A stretch of DNA of 64,000 nucleotides from Cristatella mucedo (taxonomy: Eukaryota > Bryozoa > Phylactolaemata > Cristatellidae), in contig WPIO01000105.1 of the NCBI GenBank assembly GCA_009760855.2, positions 219,501-283,500 of the forward strand. Direction: 5' to 3'. Below, piece after piece: positions 34,592 to 46,293 of the stretch. A model generated the notes under the pieces. The model searched no databases, was not told the DNA's origin, and worked only from the letters and a program-made list of their open reading frames with translations. The number at the start of each line of letters is the position of its first letter. Within the stretch, counting starts at the first letter, position 1. Position numbers and translations under genes: made by a program.

Positions 34592-34660
34592 TAGCTGGGT
34601 ATTATACATAGCGGTGGTCAAACCATGCTCTGTTTGCAAGCAACATGTCCAATGCATTTC
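34592..34660 (+). repeat. short dispersed repeat, copy 2
   Basis: GGGTATTATACATAGCGGTG and GTTTGCAAGCAACATGTCC match the copy at 33499 with one short deletion. Confidence 0.7.
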
Positions 34661-35427
34661 GCCACCAGAAACAATCACATCTTTAAAAAGTGACCCCCAT
34701 TGCACGAAAGTGATGAATCTTAAAGCAAACCAGAAAACATTTTCTGCATGCATGAAACGCCATATTTGATGTTTGTATGCAAAGTTCATGCCTACTTACT
34801 GTCGAGTGCCGTGCTGATGAGTTGCTCATCATCTTCTGGACATCTAAATTCGTAGCAGGTTGCATTTTCGCGAGGAGTTGGATAGGTTTCATCATAATCA
34901 CCGCTAAGAGATGTGTGACCGTTGGTGCATGTGATTCCAAACATTCCTTTACGTGCATGGCCTTTAGTCATTACCTGATTTGGATATCTTATACGGGAGG
35001 ACGTCAGGTGTGCTTCGGTTGCTGCAGATATGCAAGGCTGTATGACGATAGGTCTATCTGCTGTACTAACATAGAAGCTTGACCAGAATAACGTCCATGT
35101 AAAAATAGTGATGTATTTTCTGACCTAAAAAACGTTAGATTTTAGAAATAAACAATTAGGATCACATTTTCTTCACCGTCTTTCATTATTTGCTGGAAAC
35201 AGCCGTATCCGTCGGTGGAAATCAAAGCCTTTACAATAACGTAAGCAAATTGTGCAATGAAAGTGACTAGAGCGAGATGTTTCGCCAGTGTAAAAAATAT
35301 TTCCAACTAGACTGAATTAGCAGTGGAATTAAAATACTCACGAGTCGAATAGCCTGCGAACTTACTTATAAGGTTTCTAAACCAAATCTAATAACTTGTA
35401 GCAGCACAGTCAGCATAGACGCATAGC
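34661..35427. other. intergenic, nothing recognised
   Basis: Open frames on both strands at 34544-35082 are motif-free. Confidence 0.4.
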
Positions 35428-35712
35428 GTTGTTGCGTTACTCTGTCTCCGGCGGCAGCAGCGCTATTGGAGTCTCATGGAGACACGAGCGGGCGAACGTG
35501 AGCGGTCAACGAGACTCAATCTATATTTCCCCAGGGGGTACATATACGAACTGGCTGACTCACCACAGATAAGGGAGTGCATCTGTGATGGGCCACATGC
35601 TTATATCAAAGGCTTCACCGAGTCAATTGCACAAACACCTGCTGCAGGTGGAGCATACATTAGTGGCCGATGCTGCTGCACTAATTGCAATAGCAGAAGC
35701 AGCAGTCCAACA
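35428..35712 (-). repeat. solo LTR, same family as the LTR element at 53356
   Basis: 285 bp whose reverse complement aligns end to end with the 286-bp LTR at 53356-53641. Shared blocks include the ACTCACCACAGATAA box, GGGCCACATGCTT, CACCGAGTCAATTGCA and CATACATTAGTGGCC. It is flanked by TAGC at 35424-35427 and TAGC at 35713-35716, a likely 4-bp target duplication. No internal region is present, as expected after LTR-LTR recombination. Confidence 0.85.
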
Positions 35713-35907
35713 TAGCCAGCCATAGGCGCTGGTATCTCAATGTCGCCTGCTGGATTTGCTAGCCTGGTGAGGAGTGTGCGGCCATCAATCGTCGCATATT
35801 GTTAGGTGAGTGCACGAAAATCAGCTGACAATTATGGAGTTATGTATTATATACAATTATTACTATATTCTACATGCGAGGCGATAGCACAGTTTGGTCC
35901 CCTAGTG

Positions 35908-37340
35908 ATAAGAATAATATATTTGATATAGCGCCCTCAGAGAACTCAATCTCTTTCTAGCCACTTTCCGTTTTATACAAGGATGCGCGATCGAATAGTT
36001 AGTGGTAGCATGTTCAATAAACAGCAAGAATAACATGGTTAGGGGTTACATGTCCAGGGTCAGCATGCAAGTACGTTAGTGGCAGTGTGCACGCTGTTAG
36101 TACGCATAAACACATAAAGGATAAATCCCAGGGACCCAATTAATGCTGTGATACATAGTTGCGTTTTTAGTTTCTTTTTAAATGTGGAAAAGTCAGGAGA
36201 TGCCGAGCCGCAAGTCGGGAGTGAGTTCCAGGCTTTGGGAGCATGCGAACTAAAGGCACGGTCTCTAAAGGATTTTAGATTTGTACGAAGTGTGGGTAAG
36301 CAGTTAGATACCAAAAAGCGGGTGGTACGATACTTAGCCTGTTAGAGGAGTAGATCTGATAGGTAGGCTGGAGCCAAAGAATGAAGGAACCTAAAAGTGA
36401 GCGACAAAACCTTGAAGTCGGTCCGTTGCTTGACTGGGAGCCAGTGCAGATCGGCGAGATGTGATGACATGTGGCAACTGCGACGCTCGCAACAGACAAA
36501 CCTAGCTGCAGAGGTTTGCAGCAACTGTAAGCGCCTGAGTGATAGGGTAGACTAGCAAGCAGTGAGAACGCCGTCGTCTAATAAAAGGTCTCGTTGAAAC
36601 ACGACGCCTAGATTTCGTGCAGATTCAACAGGAGATATGCTGGCCCAGAGCCGATTTCGAGCGTCAGCCCTTCCAACGTCCAAATCAAACTTGCTTTGCC
36701 CATAATTAGTGAGTTGGTTGTTACCACCATTCAATTTAAGAAAGTTTGCTGCCATTTATGCGCGGATGTAATCGATACATGCAGCAAGGGAGTTGAAAAA
36801 AATCGACGTGCTGGAGGGCTGGCAGGGATCAAAGCAAAGGTGCAACTAAGTGCGATCTGCATAGAGAAGTGAATACCTAGATTGTGCTTGGTAATCACAT
36901 CGGCTAGAGGGATATAGTATAAACTGAGAAGAATGAAACTAGGCACGTATACCTGAGGTACCCCATATTTCAGACGTGCCTGAGAATGATCTTTGTCCAT
37001 TCATATTAATACTCTGGAGTCTTCCATTGATATAGGTCTTGAACCATTCCAATGCAGTGCCAGTGATGCCCAGACGAGATGAGAGGCGCTCAAGAAGGAC
37101 TTGGTGATCGATAGTATCAAAAGCTGACGAAAGATCGAGCAAAACAAGCAGAGAGACTCTACCCAAGTCTGCATTTTTTGTAAGTCGTTGTACACCCAAA
37201 GCAATGCTGACTCTGTGGAGTGATTAGCTCTAGAACCAGACTGGAACTTACCGAGTGTCAGATTCATGCTCCAATACCTGAGCCATCTGGCGATGAGATC
37301 ACTAAAAATGGACTGTTCGGGTAACCGTGCTGTTAACTCT
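35908..37340 (-). mobile_element. L2-B LINE, 5' truncated
   Basis: The tail AATAATATATTTGATATAGC and AACTCAATCTCTTTC is at the low-coordinate end, then 3'UTR and C-terminal frames (RAFSSHAPKAWNSLPTC at 36060-36314). Reverse transcriptase follows up to 37199 (LLVLLDLSSAFDTIDHQVLL), then linker to about 37340. It has several frameshifts, and the catalytic YVDD is replaced by a scrambled stretch near 36850-36890. Confidence 0.9.
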
Positions 37341-37592
37341 CTACTTAATAGCAGCACTTACTTAAATCAACCAACACTAATCGCCCTTAGTATTTATATT
37401 GAAGTACACGTTTTGACTACGACTTTCCACTGAATGGTGTCAGCTTATCGCTGCCTTCTTAATAATCACCACCATCAGTCTATGCCACTGTCCGGAATCC
37501 TGCATAGCTGCCCTTAGCAAGTATACAGTGGCCAACCGTGCAGAAAATCATTTCGGAATAGCTAGAACACAGGGTCTATAAATGACCGGAAC

Positions 37593-37745
37593 CTCTCCAT
37601 TGGTTAAGATTCTCACCTCGACCAAGATCAAGGTGAATGTATTTAATAACCAAGGTCGAGTGCTTAAGCTCAAAGCTATTTTCGAAATGCCAGAATAGAG
37701 GTAAATTTATCTTAGGGTACTTGAAAACTGAATTAAATTATTTTA
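37593..37745 (+). mobile_element. SINE-2, degraded
   Basis: TTGGTTAAGATTCTCACCTC and GACCAAGATCAAGG, then a degraded B box, then GAAATGCCAGAATAGAGGTA and a CTTAGGGTACTTGAAAACTG tail. Order as in SINE-2. Confidence 0.65.
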
Positions 37746-40384
37746 GTAAATTGTAATTAGTTAGTTGAAAGTTTTAAGGATACCATGTAGTTGCCTATTG
37801 GATGCATGTTATCTCAAACATTAAAAAGGTTTTCTCAATCGGTCGATTATCAGCATGAAAGATGTAGTCTGTATTTTAAAAATTACCATTTCAGAAGCTC
37901 AAAGATTAGGCACAACAATTTTTGGCTGGATAGTGAAAACCTGATGTTCAGATAAACCTCTATACTGACAATTAATATATTGGATAGTGTTCATTTTAAA
38001 CTCAAATCGTAAAGACTGGGCATACATTTGTTAACACCTGGTATTTTATGACATACGTTGAACCGGCTCCCCATTATTTTATTGAAGTGGCCAATAATCA
38101 TCATAAAAGCTTCTAAGAGATGTGATAACACAGGATTAGTCATCTTTTACTGGGTTAAGACCCCTACGCTAATGATTCGGTTACTGTAGTAAATCGCTGA
38201 TTTTCCGTCAAGGATACTCAACCCAGTGGCCCAGAAAATGTTACACAACTGCCTAGAAAACCTGGAACCACTGGCTAAATAACCTTTTACGTGAATTAAA
38301 TAAACTTAATAAATAAATTAGTTTGTCGCTTAAACGTCGAGTGGTCTAGGCAATCGAGAATCTGTGACTGATATGAGTCTTTTAGATTAAAAATCTCAAA
38401 CTAGTCTACTCTGCAGGGGCTTGTTCATTCATAGCCTGATTTTAACTGTCCCTCCGATCAAGCTCAACTTCTTCTTGTTGCGTTTCTTCATTTCACTTCA
38501 AGCTTCTAAAACTCGTACTGTCAATATTAAGAGTGCCCTATATATCCAGACAGTCTTATATATCAATGACAGCACACCTCGTTAAGTAAATCGAAGCAAA
38601 GAGCGGCTCGCAACGCTTGGACATTTGGGCGCTAGAATTATTTCTGATTTCGGTCGAACAGGTTTTGCCATACATGTCCGAGATTGCAGAGGCACCTTTT
38701 TGTTACAGCATTTAGCGGGTCCGTATGACTCTTCCTTTGTAAGATCTATCATTTATTCACGAGCATAGGTGCGACCTGATAATTGACATCTCTTTCCAGA
38801 ATTTGCAGTGCAACTAGCAAGTCAAGTTACGTGAAGTGAGAGAATTCCTCTGAGATGCCAGAGCGTAAACAAATCATGCGACTAAACCATTACTTTGGCA
38901 TGTGACAGATGGCCTTTCACAGACGTGTCCTAGTTTAGCTAGGTCATGTCGCAGGTATTAGGTACTTATTAGACATGCCGGTCCACATCAGCTATTTAAT
39001 TGGTTGTCAGCTGGCCCTTGGCGTTATAAGAAGCAATATGGAAAAAAGAATTGTTAGTATGATAACAGCTAATCTAAACATACAAACATCGAGTAAAACT
39101 TCGCAGCAGGAGGACAAGGTAGGTCGCTTAGTGGCAGAAAAAGGCGAGACACTGCAGAGACTGAGAGACAGACACCAACGAGAATGGTAGGTTGACGTTT
39201 CAGAGACTTACGTTTTCACGCGACCGCATCATGGCTGAAGAGTGTCCGTTGACAAGGTACTGAATGAAATCGAAATACAGCTTGTAAGGGGTGAGAATAA
39301 ATTGATGACATATAATCCTCTAGTCATTTTTTATTATTTCAGTCTGAATGTTGAGACTTTATGGCTACCTCTTTACTTAATAGCTAACCTGTTATTCTAG
39401 ATATTTCTTTTGAAGCTAGGCATCAGTAGGTGATGTTAGATTTCATAAATAGTTTTAAAAGCACCAAAGCTTTTTGAATAGCGACCTGAGTGTTTCAGTG
39501 TGATTTACATGCAGTATCAGATTGGCTTTTATTAGATAATTCTAACTGATATGGCTTTAGATCGAGCCTGTAAAATCAACCAATGCTGAGATAAGTCACC
39601 TTAATTTATGAGTAATGGCCGTAAAAGGTGACAATATACTGTCCGGCAGGCCTGCTTCTAGTCATATCACACAATTCTCTCTTCAGAGGTGAGAAATAAA
39701 TGTTAAATGAGTTTCAAAGGTATTTAAACCTACCTACTCTTTTATATATTTTATTCGTCCTTAGGAATAACTCTTTCCATGTATTGGCACATTGTACATG
39801 TATTTGTGCATGTTACATCGGTCAAGACTGAAATCGTTACTTACTTAAAAAGGCCCCAATCTGTAGTATCCGGGTGCGCTAAACATGAAAATAACCATAA
39901 CATTTTTTGTTGGCTCACATTTTGAAGATATTTGAAATAGCTCATTCTCTATGTTTCACCGTGTACATTAATCCAGTAGGATGGCAACGAAATTCTAAAT
40001 AAGTCTAGATGTGTGTAATATTGCATAGGATTGGATAATATTATTATTCAAACAATTTCCAGAGTTGATTGCATAATTCTCTGATGCCATGCAATACTAC
40101 TGCCAGGTGGTTGCTACAGAAAGCTGACCTCACAAAGCCCAATCGGAAAGCTATTTCAGACTTTGTGAGAGACAGATTAAACTACTGTTGCATAAAACTG
40201 TTCTTGACTTACAATTTTTAACAGTAATGCATTGAAAGTCCATTCCGTGGATAGTTTTGCTTTATTTTTGGGAAACTGACATTTTCCAGTCAGAAGAAAA
40301 GAATCCCTTCTCAAGGCATATCAACTTTATTTCGGATGCAAGGCTGGTGTGACCAAGACATGCCTTGGGCCACGCATATATGCT
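37746..40384. other. AT-rich intergenic with one LINE scrap
   Basis: The stretch at 38695-38745 (ACAGCATTTAGCGGGTCC and following) matches the L2-B coding/3'UTR junction. Otherwise nothing is supported. The open frame at 38975-39190 has no motif. Confidence 0.45.
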
Positions 40385-40874
40385 GTGCTACTATAATAAT
40401 AATAATAATAATGCACTCGATAAAGCGCCCTCACATAACTCAATCTCTTTCTAGGCGTTTTACATTTGCTGCAAAGGGAAATGCAATTGAATGGTGAGTA
40501 ATATCATGCTTGATAAACAACATGAATAACATGATTAGGGGTGACATGCACAGGGTCAGCATGCAAATGTGGTTAGTGGCAGCATGCACAGTGTCAGCAT
40601 GCATAAGCACATCAAGGACGAATCACAGGGACCCACTAAATGCTGTCCTAAATAGGTGTGTTTGTAAGTTCTTTTTAAATGTGGTCAAATCAGGAGATGT
40701 TGTGACGCAAGTCGGAAGTGAGTTCCAGGCTTTGGTAGCATGCGAACTAAATGCACGGTCTCCAAAGGATTTGATGTTTGTACGAGGTATTGATAGACTG
40801 TTGGATTCCGAAAAGCGGGTGGTACGATGCTTGGCCTGGTGGGGGAGTAGATCTGAGAGATAGGCTGGAGCCAA
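40385..40874 (-). mobile_element. L2-B LINE 3' fragment
   Basis: (TAA)n tail at 40394-40412, complete 3'UTR, and C-terminal frame 40623-40874 (MAPAYLSDLLPHQAKHR). It ends where an L2-A tail begins. Confidence 0.93.
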
Positions 40875-41688
40875 ATGTAATGTAATGTATCTCCGTCAGT
40901 AACTCCACAAAGTCATAAAGACCATGTGGGGTGTTACGCAGGAGAGTTTTGTATAGCGCACTCACAGCCTAAGCGGCTTTCGGTACGCATTCGGTAGCCA
41001 ACAGACTTCGTCTCACGCAACAAAGAGAAAGTGGGAAGCATAGCAGAGTTAGGAGAGCAGTTGAGGTAGTGAGTAGCATAGAAGTAGCAGCTCAGGACCG
41101 CTGAAAAAGATGTGCCATAGTCGGCAGCTGGAGAGTAGATGTCGTTGCGTAAGAATTGTGGAAGCGAGTTCCACAGTCTAGGACCTGCAGAGCTAAAGCT
41201 TCTGTCGCCAACTGTCTTTAAGCGGAGGAACGGGACAGCTAATTGATTGTCCACACAGGACCTGAGGGCGCGAACAGGCTGAAACTGATGCAGCAGTTCA
41301 GCTAGGTATGGAGGAGCCAAGTCGTGGCGGGCCTTGTGGGTCAGCGTAAGAACTTTGCTCCGTATCCTTTGCTCAACCGGCAACCATCCTAGCTCTTTCA
41401 GCAAAGGTGACACGTGCTCAAACCGCTGGGACTTGAAGACCAGCCTTGCAGCCATATTCATAGTCCGCTGTAGTGGCATAATAGCTTTTTTTGGTAGCCC
41501 AGCCAAAAGGGAATTACAGTAATCAAGCCGATACAGAACTAAAGAGTTAGTTAAATTGTTTACAAGCCACTGTGGGAGACAGCTTCTAATCTTGGATAGG
41601 TATCGGATGTGATGGCTAGCTGTAGAGGCAGTCTTCTGAATGAAGCTTTTGAAATTGAGGCAGCTGTCGAACACGACACCTAGATTAA
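40875..41688 (-). mobile_element. L2-A LINE 3' half
   Basis: The tail TGTAATGTAATGTATCTCCG starts at 40876, and the minus frame at 40934-41674 (246 codons, open) covers [16 protein letters not shown] to the C-terminus. The tail abuts the L2-B coding part, so L2-A inserted into, or next to, an L2-B copy. This is the least broken L2-A coding segment after 7473-8681. Confidence 0.93.
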
Positions 41689-41713
41689 AGAATGGAGCAC
41701 TCTGCTATGCTAC

Positions 41714-42203
41714 GTGTACAAAACAGCTTTCACGGTGGTTGAATGGAAAAAGACCATCAAAGCCGTTTGCACTCCCAGTGGTGTGGAGAGAGAGCCAAGT
41801 AACCACGTAAATGACTTTTATTTCTGCTTGTTTGATTCCTCCTCTTTCCGGCGGAATAGTGAAGCAAAAGAAGTCGAGAATAGTCTACCAAAACATTCCG
41901 TCTGCATTGAGACCAGTTCCACACGGTGAGGGACTTCCTATTCCAGAACCTCCAGCAGAGTATTCTACCGATTCATCCGATGAGGACAGGGATGAGCCGA
42001 CCTGTTCTTCTCCTGGTACGTCAGCATGCAGTGATCCCGATTTCCACTGTGGTGTATCATCAACCCCACACAGAATAACACAGGAAGAACTAATTGACCT
42101 TGTTCGCGATTTGGACTCATCCAAGAAGAAGGCATAATTGCTTGGGTCAAGATTCCAACAATAGAATATTCTCGAAAATGTCACAGTTAATTTATATCAC
42201 CCG
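41714..42203 (+). pseudogene. fragment of an uncharacterised repeat-borne protein family
   Basis: Two overlapping frames (41714-41835, then 41811-42203 with stops) give the order KAVCTPSGV, REPSNHVND, IPSALRPVPHGEGLP, an acidic stretch (DSSDEDRDE), then ITQEELIDLVRDLDSSKKKA, a TAA at 42135, and LLGSRFQQ followed by TAG. I recognise this order from hypothetical proteins that occur in many copies in arthropod and other invertebrate genomes. From memory, the usual form has LVRDL, then a K/A-rich helix and a GSRL motif. Function is unknown; many copies suggest a mobile-element origin. One frameshift and two stops mean it is dead. Confidence 0.6.
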
Positions 42204-42960
42204 TAAATACCGGCACTGGACCGCTGCTGAGTGGAGCAAAGCTCAGTGGACTGACCAATTTAAGTTTAACCTCTTTGTTACCTCATGGCGCCACTTAGCA
42301 AGTATGGATACAGAAGGATGAAGCATATCTATCTGTCTCCAAAAGACGGTGAAATATGGTGGTGGTGAAGTAATGGTGTAGGGTTGCTTTAGTACTGCTG
42401 GCGTAGGGAGCTTGCACCGAGTGCCGAGAATAATTAGTGACTCCTTGGACATTGTTAAGAATTTTGATATTCCGTAAGCTCATAGCATACATGGTCTAAC
42501 CTTTATTTGGCAACAGGGCAATTATCCGAAGCATACCACAGCCACAGTGAACGGCTTTTTGACAACTCAGTGCGTCAAGGCTGCGATCACTTCCGGATTT
42601 TAAAGCAGCCTAGTCAAAAGTCCAGAGTTGAACCCCATTGAAGATTTATGGCATGATTTGGAGCGTAAAATATGCGAAAATTTCAGCTTCCAACAAAATT
42701 GGAATGAATTATTCGAACTTCTGCAGATGAAATGGCAGAGCACATCTGACGCATGTGAGAAATTGTCGGGGTCAATGCCCGGAAGGCTCTTCGCTGTCAT
42801 AAAAATGGTTGGGGAGTAATATACTACTAAATCTTTTGATTTCATTGCAATTTTGTGCACACAAAACTGCTTTAATTACGGCATGTTTAAGTTTATTTAA
42901 ACAGTGTTGGCTTAAATGCAACACTTCTTGAAACTTCTTGATAAACAAAAAGAGCACATT
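42204..42960 (+). mobile_element. Tc1/mariner transposase remnant
   Basis: The frame at 42210-42321 shows HWTAAEWSKAQWTDQFKFNLF (the first catalytic Asp is in WTD). 42345-42480 shows KYGGGEVMVWGCF. Near 42515 the usual second-Asp motif QDNDPKHT is replaced by QGNYPKHT. 42628-42819 shows NPIEDLWHDLERK, which holds the third acidic residue, and the C-terminus SMPGRLFAVIK. The N-terminal DNA-binding half is absent and frames are broken. No inverted terminal repeats were found. It joins directly to the preceding protein fragment. Confidence 0.9.
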
Positions 42961-43119
42961 TTTATACCAGTTAATCTGTTTTGGGTGCTAAAGCAGGTAC
43001 ATTGTTTCCCGCTATATTAAAGCAAAAGATTAAACCTCTATATGCAAGCCCTACGTCCATTCTGAGCTCAAGTTTTGGAAAAAGAAGGCGTATACATGGT
43101 AAAATACTGTATGCGCCCC

Positions 43120-43128
43120 CCACACACA

Positions 43129-43160
<32 letters not shown>

Positions 43161-43180
43161 TATATCCGTATATATACAAT
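43120..43180. repeat. (CACG/CA)n microsatellite
   Basis: CACACACACGCACGCACGCA, then CA repeats, then a TATATATAC tract. Confidence 0.9.
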
Positions 43181-43246
43181 ATACTAAAAAATAAGAAACA
43201 ATAATACAGTCACGGGTGGTTGTGCCATTGCTGGTACTGCTCACGC

Positions 43247-43530
43247 TAAACAGATCTAAACGCTGAAAAAATAAATGGAATAGAGTTCAGTGTCTACAGA
43301 ACGAGGCCAGGCATTATTGCGTGAATCTGTGCTCTTTGTAGGATTACGAATTTTAATTTTATGCCCACAGCTACTATGCATGGCTTAAACTGGCCGTTAG
43401 AACAGTCCATGTGCTTACACGGTGACCAAGATGATTGCAAATATTTTGAATAGCAATTCATTAAAGATCATTGAAAAATTGAAGCACAAATCGATTTTGT
43501 GGTAGCTTGCCTCAATGCTAGAAGGCCGAC
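43247..43530 (+). repeat. unclassified dispersed repeat, copy 1
   Basis: Aligns over about 280 bp with 48695-48975: AGATCTAAACGC, ATTGCGTGAAT, TTTAATTTTA, TGGCC..TTAGAAC, TGTGCTTA, GAAAAATT. Both copies share a short frame with WPLE.SMCL. No terminal repeats or known transposon motif. Confidence 0.7.
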
Positions 43531-44029
43531 AGCAGACGACTTTTTCCGGGGTTGCTATTAAACTAGCTCTCCAAAATGTGTTTTTTATAGAAAATTCTAA
43601 TTATTATGCGGCCAAAATTTTTCTTGTTGAGCCATCACACCCATGTGAGCCTGGGTAATAGTCAAGCCGGACCTTTATGCACCCCAAGATATCTGCTACT
43701 AGCCAAAGCTGTGGAGCTAAGGTCAACTGCCTAATCGCCAAGATTAGGAATGCGACTACATGCATAGGTCAGACCACAACAGGATCTAGCACTGCTCTGT
43801 AAAATTGGCATCGCACGACTGCCATTTCAGCACACTACTGCTGCTTCAATGGGATTCATCTGGCACAGCATGAGGTTTTGGCACATAGGCATGCTGCCAT
43901 CATTGCAAGTTATTGCTTTCACATCTTGTCAAAGCACCAGACTTTCATAAGTAGTGCCTAGCCACTGGCTCCATTCATTTACGAATGGTCATGTTACATG
44001 CACTCACCCTCTAGGTCGCCTCACACAGT
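43531..44029. other. intergenic, nothing recognised
   Basis: No supported feature before the LTR at 44030. Confidence 0.4.
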
Positions 44030-44163
44030 TGCGATAGCAGAGCTACCGGGGCGGAGCCACAACGACGTGACCAATCAGAACATTCCTCGCTCACCCTCCG
44101 GTACTAGGAGCAGACATAATATGGCTGCCAATAAAAATGCTCTGTTCATCCGAAATGCGTCTT
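44030..44163 (+). repeat. 5' LTR of the gypsy element (3' end truncated)
   Basis: Contains a CCAAT box (GACCAATCAG) and AATAAAAA near 44132. It breaks off after ATGCGTCTT where the internal deletion begins. Confidence 0.75.
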
Positions 44164-44164
44164 T

Positions 44165-45986
44165 GTGCCAAATCTGGCCACTGTCTTAAAACTGCTAAAC
44201 GACCATCTCTCGTCTGACTCAGTGTGGTACTGGGGACCTAACCAGAAGAAAGCATCCCGGAAAGCAATATTGCTTTTAACTAAGGCACCAATATTAGCTT
44301 ATTTCGACCCACAAAAGTCGATGATTGTCAGTGCCGATGGCAGAGGCTATAGTCTAGGTGTCGTTCAGCTGCCGTTCCGTGGATCAGGAGAGCAAGATGT
44401 GAGACCTTTAGCATTTGCATCCCGAAAGTTGTCTGGCGCCGAAACGAGATACGATCAGATCGAAAAAGAATGTCTTGCAGCAGTGTAGGCGTGCCAAGTT
44501 CAGCCGATTCCTCGTTCGTTTGCCTTCTGTCGAGCTTCGCACTGACGGCAGACCGCTTATTTCGTTACTGATAACTAAGAACCTTGACCAGGTTCCGGTT
44601 AGATGCCATTGCCTATTGATACGAATAATGCATTTTAACCCTTGCTTGCCGCGTATGTGCCTGGGAAGACACTGGTGACAGCTGATATACTGTCAATATC
44701 GCCATTTCGTAGGAGTGAGGAAAACGACCATGCCAAAACCGCTCAGCTCTACGTAGACACCGTTGTTGCTAAATCGCTTTCAGTAGCTCGCTTGAGCGAA
44801 GAAAAGCACGCTACCGCTGACGACAGGAGCTACATGATGTCATTGAGTACACGCTGTCAGGGCGGCCTAAATTGAGCAAGGGGTTACCGGAAACCTTGCG
44901 GGAGTACTTAGCCGTAAGTAGCCATCTTCCTGTTTCGAATGGTTTACTACTGTATGACAATCACATATATCCCCCAAAGCCTGCCGGCGCTTCTGTTGGA
45001 GCAGACCCACGACTGTCACCGGGGAGGGTTGACCAAATGTAGGGACCGAGCAATGTTGTGTGCATACTGGCTAGGCATTAGCCAAGACATTAAGAAATTA
45101 ATGTTTCGACTCTTGAAGCTTCTTTCATAAAACCAGAGGAGACAACTGCATGAGCCAATTATTCCGATACCGTTGTTCTGTGTTCCTTGGCAACGAGTCG
45201 CTGCCGATCTCTTTGAACACGAGGGACGACAGCACCTGATTGTAATCGACTCTTTGCTCCCTATATATGGAAATTACTCTATCAAAAGCGACGATCAATC
45301 AAGTTGTGGCCGAACTACAGACCATATTTGCTTGCTGGGGCATACCAGAATCATTGCAGTCTGACAACGGTCCACAATCCACATCTCACGAATTTGGTGA
45401 TTTCGCGAGACGATACGGGTTCAAGCACGTTTCAACCAACCCGCAGTTTCCGCAAACGAACGGAGAAGTGGAAAGAGCTATGCAAACTGCCAAATCTATT
45501 GTGAGTCAGCTTGATCCGTGCTTCGCTCAAATGATTCAGAGGTCGACGCCTTGCACATCAACAGGCTTCAGCCCAGCACAATTGATCATGAACGGGCGAC
45601 AGATTAGGACAACGTTGCATGTGCTCACTCAGTACGTCGAACCACAATGGGCGGAAAGGAAATAGTGCAACTCAACGACGACGTCCAAAAGAGCTGCAGC
45701 AGCACTACCACGATCGCCAGGATTATGCTTGCCCACTTTCACCTCTCAACCCGGCCAACAGGTATTAGTGCGGACTGATGGCGAAAACAGCTCGAGTACA
45801 CATGCAACGGTGACAGCTCAAGCAAGTACACCTCGGTCGTTTGTCGTGCAGACTGACAGTGACAGCAAACTTCGACAGAATAGAAGGTATCTTTTGCCGA
45901 TTGACACCAATTTACACGTTACTACCAGTGAATCTTCTGGCACTTTCCTGCATCTACCGAACCATAAAAAAATAAATCCTAGCTGA
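44165..45986 (+). pseudogene. gypsy pol remnant: end of RT, RNase H, integrase
   Basis: Order: end of reverse transcriptase (VWYWGPNQKKASRKA, ILAYFDPQK), RNase H start (VSADGRGYSLGV, then PLAFASRKLSGAETRYDQIE with TAG at 44486). Next come a zinc-binding-like region around 45000-45120 (THDCHRGGLTKCRDRA), the integrase core with all three acidic residues in place (ADLFEHEG near 45205; SDNGPQSTS near 45363; GEVERAM near 45470, about 35 residues after the second Asp), and a C-terminal tail. At least three frameshifts or stops break it. Integrase inserts the DNA copy in the life cycle; this one cannot be made. Confidence 0.92.
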
Positions 45987-46147
45987 TTAAACAGCCTCAT
46001 TTTGTATAGCGACAGAAGAGCCTTTACGGCTATCACCACCGCTTGCAGTGACGATAAAGAATCGCCCACCGCAGGAATCGAACCCACGACCTCGGGACCG
46101 AGGTTGTGAAAGCAACCGCCTTACCTAGTGTGCCATCACGGCTCATA
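45984..46147 (-). mobile_element. SINE-1 nested in the gypsy element
   Basis: Reverse complement carries the whole family layout: GAGCCGTGATGGCACACTAG, then GGTCGTGGGTTCGATTCCTG (B box), GCGGTGGGCGAT, CAAGCGGTGGTGATAGCCGT, AGGCTCTTCTGTCGCTATAC, and tail GTTTAATCAGCTAGGATTTA. Best-preserved copy. Confidence 0.92.
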
Positions 46148-46293
46148 CAACTGCAGTTCAAGACCAGTCTCAAAGTATTGCCGATGAGATGCACACCTCT
46201 CAAGATCAAATGACAATAAGATCTGACAGGTTGATAAAGCTGGTCCGAAGGCTAAACCTTTGAAAATGAGACTGTTCCCATCTGGAGGAAAGG

